DNA of 64,000 nucleotides from Clostridia bacterium. Its GTDB lineage: Bacteria > Bacillota > Clostridia > Christensenellales > CAG-138. The notes under the pieces are model-generated. The model was not told where the DNA came from. It worked only from the letters and a program-made list of their open reading frames with translations, and did not search any database. Shown in pieces: positions 25,820 to 36,373 of the stretch; within the stretch, counting starts at the first letter, position 1, and every line of letters begins with the position of its first letter. The stretch is from positions 115,877-179,876 of the forward strand of contig JAEDIC010000002.1 in assembly GCA_016292635.1 (NCBI GenBank), in the 5' to 3' direction. The position numbers were made by a program, and so were the translations under genes.

Positions 25820-26068
25820 TCACGATCCCTTGTATTTCCTATATGTGGCCATGCCGCCCCGTATGTGCCGCTCTTCCTTATTATGCTGCAAAACCTCCCT
25901 GACGGCTGCCGCAGCTACCGGATCTATATGGCGCAGCCGCTCTGACATATCCTTATGTACCGTTGATTTGCTTATGCCAAACTGTGCAGCCGCCTGCCGC
26001 ACAGTCGCGCCGTTGTCTATTATGTAACCTGCCACGTCCAATACCCGTTCTTCAATGTACTCGTACAT
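25820..26068 (-). CDS. spoIIID: Sporulation regulator SpoIIID
   Basis: Small DNA-binding protein of 82 residues that in Bacillus and Clostridia switches mother-cell gene expression during sporulation (sigma-E to sigma-K). The helix-turn-helix is ATVRQAAAQFGISKSTVHKD (about 21-40), followed by the basic C-terminal tail ERHIRGGMATYRKYKGS that contacts the adjacent minor groove. Length and N-terminus (MYEYIEERVLDVAGYI) match the family well. GGGGGTG lies just upstream of the ATG. It is transcribed between ppdK and marR, all on the minus strand. Confidence 0.95.
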   Translation of the reverse strand: MYEYIEERVLDVAGYIIDNGATVRQAAAQFGISKSTVHKDMSERLRHIDPVAAAAVREVLQHNKEERHIRGGMATYRKYKGS

Positions 26069-26150
26069 CTTTACACCCCCGAATGCACTTTGTAAAGCTT
26101 ATGAGACAGATGTGTTGGGTATGCATGGATAAGAATCCGCGGCAAATCAA

Positions 26151-26174
26151 AAGGGAGACCGTCAGGCCTCCCTT
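26151..26174 (-). terminator. Terminator of ppdK
   Basis: On the minus strand AAGGGAGGCC, loop TGAC, GGTCTCCCTT with one G-T pair, followed by TTG. A hairpin 3' of the ppdK stop. Confidence 0.7.
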
Positions 26175-26196
26175 AAGCTTTGGTTTTATATTGAGT

Positions 26197-28836
<2,640 letters not shown>

Positions 28837-28855
28837 ACTTTCCTCCGAAATAAAT

Positions 28856-28885
28856 TATATATATTTTTAAATATAAAGTTGACAA
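28856..28885 (-). promoter_or_regulatory. Proximal ppdK promoter
   Basis: Minus strand TTGTCA (28880-28885), 18 bases, TATATA (28856-28861), in a very AT-rich stretch. The start would lie about 13 bases from the ATG, leaving just the GGAGG site. Confidence 0.55.
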
Positions 28886-28901
28886 TTTCAGGGCAGATTA
28901 A

Positions 28902-28932
28902 ACAGCCTGTCTGTTCAGGCTGTAAAATTATA
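28902..28932 (-). promoter_or_regulatory. Distal ppdK -10 box followed by a hairpin
   Basis: TATAAT on the minus strand at 28927-28932. Directly downstream ACAGCCTG (28916-28923) and CAGGCTGT (28902-28909) form a perfect 8-pair stem followed by TTTAATC. The hairpin could be recO's terminator or a 5'-end stabiliser. Confidence 0.45.
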
Positions 28933-29029
28933 CTCTTTTTTTCCCCTATAATCAATAGGAAAAACCATTTTATGACGGAAGAAATTCAAAATACTTTGAG
29001 TACGGCTGCAATTTGGCGTTTTTCTTGCA

Positions 29030-29767
29030 TTACTTTACATTCAGCCTGCTCAGCGAGCGCAATTTCCTTTCCAAAACATACTCACCATAGCCAACGAGAG
29101 CCGAGCGCAGCTCCGTCCTCGTTTCCTCAGGCAGCGTCACCTTTTTTATATCTTCAGGGGTCAGCAGCAGCATACGGCGCAGAGCTTCCAATGAAAGGGG
29201 CGTAATCTTCTTGCAGTCCGGGGCCATGCAGCCGCCGCATACCGCCCCGCCGGAGGCGGGATCAAAGCCCATGCGGGGCAGCCCCCTCAAATCCTCTCCG
29301 CAGGCGGCACAGTGGGTTATGGCGGGAGTATAGCCCATTACAGCCAAGCTTTTTGCGGTAAAAACCAGCGCCATATCAATTGGATGGCAGTCTGTATAGG
29401 CGGTATACGTAAGGGCGTAGTACAATAATTTCAGCAGTTCTCCGCAATTCGCTCCGTCCTCCGCAAGGCCGTTTGCCATCTCCAGCATATGGGCGGCGGC
29501 ATAGAAGCTGTCCATATCCTGCCTGAGGGGATAAAACGATTCCCTTACATCGCAGGCGTTTACGCTATGCTTGCCCTGCTTTTCATACAGCACAAATTCG
29601 CCGTATACGAAAAGCTCCGATGCGGACAGCAGGGGGCTGTTTGGCCGCCTGCATCCCCGGGCGGCGGCGCCTATGCTGCCCTGTTCGGTAAGTATGGTCA
29701 GCATTCTGTCGTTATCCCGGTAATCGGCATAGCGGGTGACTATGCCGCTTAAAGTCAGGAGAGACAT
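29030..29767 (-). CDS. recO: DNA repair protein RecO
   Basis: Recombination mediator of 245 residues that helps RecR load RecA on SSB-coated DNA. N-terminal OB fold (about 1-80, LSGIVTRYADYRDNDRML), helical middle, and a C-terminal zinc finger CAACGEDL...GAVCGGCM. The ATG at 29767 is chosen over a GTG two codons upstream because AGGG lies 9 bases before the ATG. The gene is in the conserved era-recO neighbourhood, but here a cyclase-family gene and an inverted YqzL-like gene lie between era and recO. Confidence 0.93.
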   Translation of the reverse strand: MSLLTLSGIVTRYADYRDNDRMLTILTEQGSIGAAARGCRRPNSPLLSASELFVYGEFVLYEKQGKHSVNACDVRESFYPLRQDMDSFYAAAHMLEMANGLAEDGANCGELLKLLYYALTYTAYTDCHPIDMALVFTAKSLAVMGYTPAITHCAACGEDLRGLPRMGFDPASGGAVCGGCMAPDCKKITPLSLEALRRMLLLTPEDIKKVTLPEETRTELRSALVGYGEYVLERKLRSLSRLNVK

Positions 29768-29855
29768 TTCCACCCACCCTTTCCATCATATTACTGGGTT
29801 CAAACTGCGCCGTTCCAAGGGATACTAAACCATATCAACCGAGGAGGTACATCCC

Positions 29856-29975
29856 ATGGAACAGCATGATAAACACAGCGAAAGAAGCCGCAACCCCCAC
29901 TGGCAGGAATTCCTGCGCACGGGTTCCGTAAAGGCTTATCTTGAATACAAACGACAGGCTAATCCTCCAAGATAG
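29856..29975 (+). CDS. yqzL: YqzL-like small protein, on the opposite strand to recO
   Basis: 39-residue open frame read from the DNA, with GAGGAGG 8 bases before the ATG. It begins MEQHDKHSERSRNP and its core WQEFLRTGSVKAYLEYKRQ fits the YqzL pattern as I recall it (an aromatic residue, then F..TG...AYL.YK). YqzL genes lie between era and recO in many Firmicutes, usually on the same strand; here the gene is in that place but points the other way. Its 3' end overlaps the cyclase gene by 17 bases. The function of YqzL is unknown. Confidence 0.6.
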   Translation: MEQHDKHSERSRNPHWQEFLRTGSVKAYLEYKRQANPPR

Positions 29976-30600
29976 CCACCGCTCGGACAGGCGCACCGTC
30001 CGCATTGATATACTTCAGCGGCAGCGCAAAGAAATCCACCATACGGCCTGAGCACTGGTCCAGATTGCACAGGTTTTCAACTATCACCTTGCCTGCTCTG
30101 AACAGCATAAAGTGGTTTGGCATTTCTTCCCTGGTGGGGTCTATATTCATAGAGTCCACGGACATACAGTCTATGCCAACTCCCTTTTTGCCTGAAGCGA
30201 TGGCATAGCGTATCACTTCCGCCTCCGGCACCGGAAAGTCGCCGAAGTATTCCTCCTTGCCCCAAAGCTTATCCTGGCCGGTATGGAATATGATAAACTC
30301 CGCCTTGTCAGCTATTTCACGATAAGGCTCTATCTCCTCCATGGTTATCCTGCCCTTGCAGGGGATGACCGCCGCCTTGCCGCAGAAGGTGGATGCCGGC
30401 AGCCTGTCCAGCTCCGCGCCGCCCTCCAGCATATGGGCCGGGGTGTCCATATGGGTGCCGGTATGGGAATACATAAACAGGGCGGTTTCCCGGAAGCCGT
30501 CCTTTTCTATAGTGTTTCCCTGGGTGAGCCTTGGAGGCTCTGTGCCGGGGTATACCTGCATGTCTTCATGTATAACGTGAGTAAGATCTATCACCTTCAT
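29959..30600 (-). CDS. Cyclase-family metal hydrolase (kynurenine formamidase-like)
   Basis: Cytoplasmic hydrolase of 213 residues. The family motif HTGTHMDTPAHM (about 46-57) provides metal ligands, with a further conserved block KKGVGIDCMSVDSMN. Members include kynurenine formamidase, isatin hydrolase and enzymes of unknown substrate. No tryptophan-degradation genes are nearby, so I would not assign KynB. The gene interrupts the usual era-recO order and lies 12 bases after era on the same strand, suggesting it joined that operon. The ribosome site is weak (AAGAG). Confidence 0.85.
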   Translation of the reverse strand: MKVIDLTHVIHEDMQVYPGTEPPRLTQGNTIEKDGFRETALFMYSHTGTHMDTPAHMLEGGAELDRLPASTFCGKAAVIPCKGRITMEEIEPYREIADKAEFIIFHTGQDKLWGKEEYFGDFPVPEAEVIRYAIASGKKGVGIDCMSVDSMNIDPTREEMPNHFMLFRAGKVIVENLCNLDQCSGRMVDFFALPLKYINADGAPVRAVAILED

Positions 30601-30612
30601 AAAATATATCTC

Positions 30613-31500
30613 TTATTCGTATCCAAGCTCTTTCATTACTGAAGCGCTGTTGCGCCAATCCTGCTTTACCTTCACCCAAAGCTGAAGGTTTACCCTGGCG
30701 CCCAGCAGCCACTCCATATCCTTGCGGGCTTCTGTGCCAATGCGCTTAAGCATACGGCCCTGCTTGCCTATAATAATGCCCTTGTGTCCGTCCCGCTCGC
30801 AGTATATGGTGGCCCAGATGTCATATATGCCGTCTTCCCTGAGCTGCATCTTGTCCACCCCTACGCCTATGCCGTGGGGTACTTCTTCCTTAAGCAGGGT
30901 AAGAGCCTTTTCCCTTATCATCTCGCCGCATATCACCCGCTCCGGCTGGTCCGTGACCATATCCTCGGGAAAATACTGAGGACCTTCCACAAGCCGCTCC
31001 TTAAGGGCGGCCTCAAGCTTGTCCAGTCCCCGTCCCTCATGGGCAGATATCTTGATTATATCCTGTATAAAGTCCTCTTTGTCCAGCCTTTCCCGGGCGG
31101 ATTCCATATGGTCCAGGGTGGCTATATCCGCCTTGTTTATGGCGGCGATAACAGGAGCTCTGGCGGTGCGAAGTTTTTCTATTATGGCCTCGTCCTTCTC
31201 CCGTATGCCCGCAATGGCATCCACCATGAACAGCACCGCTTCCACTTCATTGAGGGAATCGTATGCAACTTTGAGCATATACTCCCCCAGCTTATTTTTA
31301 GGCATGGTAACGCCCGGCGTATCCAGAAAAACTATCTGATACCCTTTGCGGCTGACCACGCCCATGACCCGGTTGCGTGTGGTTTGGGCCCGCTCGGACA
31401 CTATGGATACCTTCTGGCCCACAAGGCGGTTCATGAGGGTGCTTTTGCCTACGTTCGGGCTGCCGATTATTGTTACAAATCCTGAAAGATATCCTGCCAT
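30613..31500 (-). CDS. era: GTPase Era
   Basis: Ribosome assembly GTPase of 295 residues that binds the 3' end of 16S rRNA. G1 GSPNVGKST (about 13-21), G3 DTPGV, G4 NKAD, and a C-terminal KH domain with GIIIGKQGRMLKRIGTEAR. The start codon overlaps the last base of the cdd stop codon (TAATG), so translation is coupled. The order ybeY-cdd-era is conserved in Firmicutes, and two of the three proteins act on 16S rRNA maturation. Confidence 0.97.
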   Translation of the reverse strand: MAGYLSGFVTIIGSPNVGKSTLMNRLVGQKVSIVSERAQTTRNRVMGVVSRKGYQIVFLDTPGVTMPKNKLGEYMLKVAYDSLNEVEAVLFMVDAIAGIREKDEAIIEKLRTARAPVIAAINKADIATLDHMESARERLDKEDFIQDIIKISAHEGRGLDKLEAALKERLVEGPQYFPEDMVTDQPERVICGEMIREKALTLLKEEVPHGIGVGVDKMQLREDGIYDIWATIYCERDGHKGIIIGKQGRMLKRIGTEARKDMEWLLGARVNLQLWVKVKQDWRNSASVMKELGYE

Positions 31501-31913
31501 TATTTTAAATCCTTTTTGCCAAAGGCGAATGGGAGCAGCTCCGCAAGGGTCCTTATGGCATATTCTCCTTTGTTATTGGCGCAAATCACCGGCATATCCG
31601 GCGAGCAAAACTCCGCCAGCACCTGCCTGCACACGCCGCAGGGCGATGCGTAATCGTCTCCATCCCACGCCACGGCAAGGGCTTCAAACTTGCGTTCTCC
31701 TTCGTATACCGCCTTAAATGTGGCGGTGCGTTCCGCACAGTTTGTGGGGCCGTACGCGGCATTTTCTATATTACAGCCCAGATAATAGGCTCCGCTGTCG
31801 GCTTTAAGGCAGGCGCCAACATGAAAATTGGAATATGGCACATAGGCCTTTGTTTTTGCCTCCTCCGCCATGCGAACCATCCTTCGGGCTTCGTATTCGT
31901 GTATCTCCATCAT
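31500..31913 (-). CDS. cdd: Cytidine deaminase
   Basis: Pyrimidine salvage enzyme of 137 residues converting cytidine and deoxycytidine to uridine forms. Substrate loop YVPYSNFHVGA; zinc and catalytic Glu site NCAERTA (Cys, Glu) and PCGVCRQ (two Cys), the homotetrameric type. Two ATG codons in a row start the gene; the first overlaps the ybeY stop, with GGGGG 7 bases upstream. The dgkA gene that often lies between ybeY and cdd in Bacillus is absent. Confidence 0.95.
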   Translation of the reverse strand: MMEIHEYEARRMVRMAEEAKTKAYVPYSNFHVGACLKADSGAYYLGCNIENAAYGPTNCAERTATFKAVYEGERKFEALAVAWDGDDYASPCGVCRQVLAEFCSPDMPVICANNKGEYAIRTLAELLPFAFGKKDLK

Positions 31914-32347
31914 CTCGTTACCCCCATTTCTTTAAGAATATCCTCCTGAAGGCCGAACATTTCGGCGGCTTCTTCCTCCGTCATGTGGTCATAGCCCAAT
32001 AGATGCAGCGTTCCATGCACCGCAAGAAAGCTCAGCTCACGCTTGAAGGAATGTCCGTATTCCTCCGCCTGGGCCTCGGCCCGGGGTATGGATATAATTA
32101 TATCCCCCAGAAATCCATCCGGTATGGAGGCTATGCTCTCCCCTTCCTCCGAAGGGAAGCTGATAACATCCGTTGGCCTGTCAACATTGCGGTAGTCCCG
32201 GTTTATCCCATGTATCTCCTCATCATCCACGAGCGTAACGGATATCCGTCCGGAGCGGCCCATATGCGAGAGCGCCCCTTCTATGGCGGCGCTCACTATA
32301 TCCGTGCATCCCCCGGGGCCTGCCGTTTCCATAATTATTTCGGTCAT
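31910..32347 (-). CDS. ybeY: Endoribonuclease YbeY
   Basis: Zinc-dependent RNase for 16S rRNA 3'-end maturation and ribosome quality control, 145 residues. The metal motif HGTLHLLGYDH is near residues 111-121, and the conserved block NRDYRNVDRPTDVISFP precedes it. The start at 32347 overlaps the stop of the HD-domain gene as ATGA; the open frame extends 48 codons further upstream into that gene without family similarity. It is part of the phoH-pgpH-ybeY-cdd-era cluster; PhoH and YbeY commonly co-occur. Confidence 0.95.
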   Translation of the reverse strand: MTEIIMETAGPGGCTDIVSAAIEGALSHMGRSGRISVTLVDDEEIHGINRDYRNVDRPTDVISFPSEEGESIASIPDGFLGDIIISIPRAEAQAEEYGHSFKRELSFLAVHGTLHLLGYDHMTEEEAAEMFGLQEDILKEMGVTR

Positions 32348-33777
32348 TCCTTTTTCTCCTCGGGATATTCTATACGGTCGTGCATAAGGCCGCCAAAGGT
32401 GCGCAGGAAGCTGCGCTCTATGTCGCTTATGTCCGCTATGGTAAGGGGCGCTTCGGAAAGCATATTCTCTCCATCCGTCAGCTTGCTCCATATTATCCTA
32501 TGCACCATGGCTTCTCTTGCCTCCGCCGTGCATTCGCCAAGGCTTCTTACCGCCGCCTCGCAGCAGTCCGCAAGCATTACGATTGCCCCTTCCTTTGTTC
32601 CGGGCCTGTTGCCCGGATATCGAAAGTTTTTGGGATTAGCCTCTCCCTCGTCGCCGGCCTTGTGGTAAAAATAGGTCATAAGTGAGTTGCCGTGATGTTC
32701 GGCGGCTATGCGGATAACATCTCCGGGCAGCTTATTCTTGGCAAGTATGGTTGCGCCGTCCTTCTGGTGCGAAATGATTATGGAAGCGCTTTCCTGGGGA
32801 GCCAGGGTATCGTGTATGTTTTCGCCCTGCTGGTTTTCCTTGAAATACTGAGGCCTGCGCAGCTTGCCCACATCGTGATATGTTGCGCCCACACGGGCCA
32901 GCAGCTGATTAGCCCCTATTTTTTCCGCCGCGCCCTCCGCCAGCGCCGCAACGTTCATGCAGTGCTGATATGTGCCGGGGGCGTCATACATGAGCTGCTT
33001 CAGCAGGGGGTTGTTGGTATTGAGCAGCTCGTTGAGCCGGGCGGTGGTTGCTATGTCAAAGAGATGCTCCCATATGGTAAGGGAGCCTATGACCAGCAGT
33101 CCCGCAAAGAGGTCTGAGAAAAGCACGCATCCGCAGGCGGTCAGCACGGTGCGCACAGCCTCCCCACGGATAAGGTATATGGCGGCCACAGCCAGTGCGC
33201 CCGCCGCCCCGCCGGCCGCCGCCGCGGCTATCATGCCGCTGCGGGTAGTTGTGCGCTTAAGGGCAAATACGGCAGCCATGCCGGAGGCCACATTAGCCGT
33301 ACACATTACAAAGGCCACAGTGGAAAAAAGCTCGCCTTCCGCGGCAAATATCGCGGATTCCGCCGCCAGCAGCACCGTCATGGCGATGCCCATCCTGTGG
33401 TCTATAAGTTCCGCCGCCAGCATAACCGCAAACAGCATTGGAGTAACGTGCACATCCAGCATATTGCACACCAACTGCAGCCATGGCATGATGGAGAGCA
33501 ATATGACCACTATCGTCATAAGCTTTACGTCACGGAATACCCTTTTCTGTTGAAAAGCCATATACCCAGCGAAAAGCAGATACAGCAGCGCCATATATGC
33601 CGCCGCTCCAAGTTCACGGGTAGTGGTCTTCTGCATCAGGGCAGAGCCTTCTCCTTTTGATACGAATAGCAGCGCCGCTATGCAGGACAGCACCAGCGCC
33701 AACAGCAACAGCAGGGAGCTGAGCAGCCTGGCTGATCTCTGTCTTGCGCCGCTCTTTTTTTCCCGCACCTGTGCCAT
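32344..33777 (-). CDS. pgpH: PgpH/YqfF-like HD-domain membrane phosphodiesterase lacking the outside domain
   Basis: Likely c-di-AMP phosphodiesterase, 477 residues. One helix (about 17-39) is followed by only about 20 residues and then six or more helices (about 56-235), and the cytoplasmic HD domain with His272 (YQHCMNVA) and His301-Asp302 (TYHDVGKL), EHHGNSLMTYFYH and LADCCEAAVRS. Standard PgpH is about 700 residues, with a large extracellular 7TMR-HDED domain between helix 1 and helix 2; that domain is missing here. The start and frame are sound, so this looks like a natural short form. It could hydrolyse the c-di-AMP made by CdaA. Confidence 0.9.
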   Translation of the reverse strand: MAQVREKKSGARQRSARLLSSLLLLLALVLSCIAALLFVSKGEGSALMQKTTTRELGAAAYMALLYLLFAGYMAFQQKRVFRDVKLMTIVVILLSIMPWLQLVCNMLDVHVTPMLFAVMLAAELIDHRMGIAMTVLLAAESAIFAAEGELFSTVAFVMCTANVASGMAAVFALKRTTTRSGMIAAAAAGGAAGALAVAAIYLIRGEAVRTVLTACGCVLFSDLFAGLLVIGSLTIWEHLFDIATTARLNELLNTNNPLLKQLMYDAPGTYQHCMNVAALAEGAAEKIGANQLLARVGATYHDVGKLRRPQYFKENQQGENIHDTLAPQESASIIISHQKDGATILAKNKLPGDVIRIAAEHHGNSLMTYFYHKAGDEGEANPKNFRYPGNRPGTKEGAIVMLADCCEAAVRSLGECTAEAREAMVHRIIWSKLTDGENMLSEAPLTIADISDIERSFLRTFGGLMHDRIEYPEEKKE

Positions 33778-33796
33778 ATCCTTTCCTCCTTTTGTA

Positions 33797-34807
33797 TTAT
33801 GAACGGTGTTCGTATCTGTCGTATGCGGTGATTATCTTCTGCACCATCTCATGACGCACAACGTCTTTGTAGGTTAAAAATACCCGGGCGATGCCCTCAA
33901 CGCCATCCAGCACCTCAAGGGCGTGAACAAGGCCGCTTTTCTTTTCCCTGGGCAGGTCTATCTGGGTGATATCCCCCGTTACCACAACCCGGGAGCCCTC
34001 TCCGAAGCGGGTAAGGAACATCTTCATCTGCTCTATAGTGCAGTTCTGGGCTTCATCCAGTATTATGTACGCATCGTTCAGCGTGCGTCCGCGCATATAG
34101 GCAAGGGGCGCAACTTCTATAACGCCCCGCTCGCTAAGGCTGTGGAAGTTTTCGCTGCCCAGAAAATCGTACAGGGCATCGTAAAGGGGGCGCAGATAGG
34201 GATCCACCTTATTCTGAAGATCGCCCGGCAAAAAGCCCAGCTTTTCTCCCGCTTCCACCGCAGGGCGGGTGAGGATTATCTTTTCTACCTCTTTATTTTT
34301 ATACGCCAGCACCGCCATGGCCACCGCAAGGTAGGTTTTGCCCGTTCCCGCAGGGCCCACGCCGAATACCACGGTATTTCGCTTAAGGGCGGATATGTAC
34401 TTTTTCTGACCCAATGTGCGGCATTTTATCTTGCGGCCCTTGTTGGTAAAGGCCACAACGTCGTCTATAAGCTCCAGAATAAGGTCCGCATTTCCCTCTT
34501 TGGCAAGGTCCACGGCGTAGCGTATGCGGCTGCGGTCTATGTTTTCCCCCTTGCGGAGCATCATCAGCAGCTTGTCCACCACAACATGGGCAAGGGAAGC
34601 GTCCTTTTCCTCGCCGGTGATGCTTATGCAGTCCGCCTCGGACTTTATGGAAGCGCCGGTCTCCTGCTGGATTATGCGCAGATTTTCATCAAATACGCCG
34701 AAAAGGCGTATAGCTTCATCCATACTCTCCACCGCCACTGTATACCTGGCGGGGGCTATTGATTCCGTTTGGTTCAGGGTTTCGGTCTGGTTTTCATTGT
34801 TGGACAT
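33797..34807 (-). CDS. phoH: PhoH-family ATPase
   Basis: Cytoplasmic P-loop ATPase of 336 residues. An N-terminal KH-like region (about 18-100) is followed by Walker A GVGPAGTGKTYLAVA and Walker B AYIILDEAQNC, then VVVTGDITQIDLP. PhoH proteins are thought to act on RNA, and gene order with ybeY supports a ribosome or RNA role. The start overlaps the yqfD stop by 14 bases; the ribosome site GGGAG is 12 bases away, rather distant, so translation may depend on coupling. Confidence 0.95.
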   Translation of the reverse strand: MSNNENQTETLNQTESIAPARYTVAVESMDEAIRLFGVFDENLRIIQQETGASIKSEADCISITGEEKDASLAHVVVDKLLMMLRKGENIDRSRIRYAVDLAKEGNADLILELIDDVVAFTNKGRKIKCRTLGQKKYISALKRNTVVFGVGPAGTGKTYLAVAMAVLAYKNKEVEKIILTRPAVEAGEKLGFLPGDLQNKVDPYLRPLYDALYDFLGSENFHSLSERGVIEVAPLAYMRGRTLNDAYIILDEAQNCTIEQMKMFLTRFGEGSRVVVTGDITQIDLPREKKSGLVHALEVLDGVEGIARVFLTYKDVVRHEMVQKIITAYDRYEHRS

Positions 34808-35957
34808 CAGGCAGGATATCTCCCATCATCGCAATATTTTGTTCCGCCACCAGCTCTATGGTGCAGGTCATGCCACCGTCATCCGCGCTGTATGCGGTCT
34901 CTTTTGAAATTATGGTTGCCTCGGCGGGCAGTTCCTCATACATTTGAGCCTCTGCGCCGGCGCGGGCGACCTCCATCAGCTTGGTTGCCGGAGCAAGGCC
35001 CCGGCCCTCCGAAAGCTCACTGTACTCCGCAGAGCATATGGTTATGGGTAAAATTGAAGCAAAGGTATGCCTTTGGACCTCGCCGAGCCGATACTCATCA
35101 TAGGGTGGTATGCATGGCACAACTGTTTTCCCAAGGAATTCTATCCAAACCCCTGTGCAGCTTTGTCCGGTGGGTATCAGCAGCTCCTGCTCCCATGGGG
35201 CATAGTACGCATAACGATGCAGCACCTCTGCGGCAACGATTCCCCGGGCCTCAGCCTGTATCCCTCCGCCGAGGTTTCCGCTTATAAGTTCATCTCCCGC
35301 CTGCACGGCGTCGCCGGCGTTTACCTTAGGCTTGCCGGAAAGGGCGGTTATGGAGGTTATCACCCCACTGTGGCTTGCGAATATGCTGCAGGGGCCGCCC
35401 GCCTGATATATATCCGCACCCTCTGCGGCCTCCCGAACGGATATCTGCAGCACAACGCCTGTAAGCTGGGCGCCTGCCCATGCTATACGGCTGTCCGACG
35501 CCATTACGGAGTCCGCTATGGCGGCGGTATCCAGCCTGCCCCGCCTTGCCCCGGGTGACACCCCTGAATCCTGCAGTACCTGCTGAACCTGCTCCTGTTT
35601 TACCTCGCTGCAGCCCTCTATGTCTATTATCCATACGAACCTGGACGCCATTATCAGCGCGCCCAACGCCAGTATCCAGCCAAAGGCCATAACATAGCGA
35701 TTGCCCATATGGCACAGAGCCACGGTGAGGCCGTGTTTTTCAAGTATTCGTATGCGGCAGGGGTATTCCCTCGCGATGGTCCTCAGCCGGTAAAATCCCC
35801 CGACGCCCACGCAAAGGCGTATACAGCCGCCATGCCTTTTAAGGTTCCATATCTCTATTCCGCTTTGAGTTATGCTGTTTATAAGCCTTTCAATATATGC
35901 TCCCTCGATGTTAATGATAACATATCCTGCAATAGAATTCCATATATTAGCCGCCAC
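34794..35957 (-). CDS. yqfD: Sporulation protein YqfD
   Basis: Sporulation membrane protein of 387 residues with one membrane segment at about 89-109 (MAFGWILALGALIMASRFVW). The N-terminal part GYVIINIEGAYIERLINSI and the following region resemble SpoIV-like stage proteins, and the outside part has the family block GDAVQAGDELISG. Together with YqfC it is expressed in the mother cell in Bacillus. The start codon is GTG at 35957, with GGAGG 7 bases upstream. It is followed by phoH with a small overlap. Confidence 0.9.
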   Translation of the reverse strand: MAANIWNSIAGYVIINIEGAYIERLINSITQSGIEIWNLKRHGGCIRLCVGVGGFYRLRTIAREYPCRIRILEKHGLTVALCHMGNRYVMAFGWILALGALIMASRFVWIIDIEGCSEVKQEQVQQVLQDSGVSPGARRGRLDTAAIADSVMASDSRIAWAGAQLTGVVLQISVREAAEGADIYQAGGPCSIFASHSGVITSITALSGKPKVNAGDAVQAGDELISGNLGGGIQAEARGIVAAEVLHRYAYYAPWEQELLIPTGQSCTGVWIEFLGKTVVPCIPPYDEYRLGEVQRHTFASILPITICSAEYSELSEGRGLAPATKLMEVARAGAEAQMYEELPAEATIISKETAYSADDGGMTCTIELVAEQNIAMMGDILPDVQQ

Positions 35958-35998
35958 AGACCACCCTCCGTCCGGGTATTCTCCATCTTTTTCACAGT

Positions 35999-36298
35999 TT
36001 ATTCATAGGTTGCCCCGGTGATATATCCATCCACCAGCATACGCTCCCTGTCCAGCATCCGTATCTCCAGGTCCGTTCCCATGACGGATACCAATCCCTC
36101 CGACCCAATAAGAGTTATGCCCTTTTCCGTATAAGCATACACTCCCCTGTGGTTTTCTATCAGCGCCCGTCTGTGTCCAAGCATGGTCACCTTGAGTATG
36201 CCGCCCTCCGTTTCCATAGGCATGCCCATCATTTCCACAGCCCGCTCCAACGGGCGCAGTTTTTTCCGTTTTTTCTTTTTCAAGTCATATTCCCCCAT
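35999..36298 (-). CDS. yqfC: YabP/YqfC-family sporulation protein
   Basis: 99-residue sporulation protein. A Lys/Arg-rich start (KKKKRKKLRPLERA) is followed by a beta-rich domain with family patterns KVTMLGHRRALIENHRGV and MDRE-like turns (MLDRERMLVDGYI). YqfC and YqfD are a conserved pair in spore formers; the gene lies 41 bases before yqfD. No strong ribosome site is visible before the ATG. The gap to the next gene upstream holds a terminator. Confidence 0.88.
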   Translation of the reverse strand: MGEYDLKKKKRKKLRPLERAVEMMGMPMETEGGILKVTMLGHRRALIENHRGVYAYTEKGITLIGSEGLVSVMGTDLEIRMLDRERMLVDGYITGATYE

Positions 36299-36341
36299 AG
36301 TGATTCTATGCGGAGGGGCATGGTTAAATCACAAAAATTAA

Positions 36342-36359
36342 GGGGCGGATATCCGCCCC
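36342..36359 (-). terminator. Terminator after the transglutaminase gene
   Basis: On the minus strand GGGGCGGAT directly joined to ATCCGCCCC, then TTAATTTTTG. A perfect 9-pair stem with a T-rich tail. Confidence 0.75.
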
Positions 36360-36373
36360 CATGTGTATATCTT

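Noticed and set aside
29959..30600. Assignment as kynurenine formamidase KynB
   Set aside because: Only the general cyclase-family metal motif is present and no tryptophan catabolism genes are linked.
35999..36320. Sigma-E -10 box (CATAGAAT) before yqfC
   Set aside because: It lies only 4 bases from the ATG, so transcription would start inside the gene; the match is probably chance.
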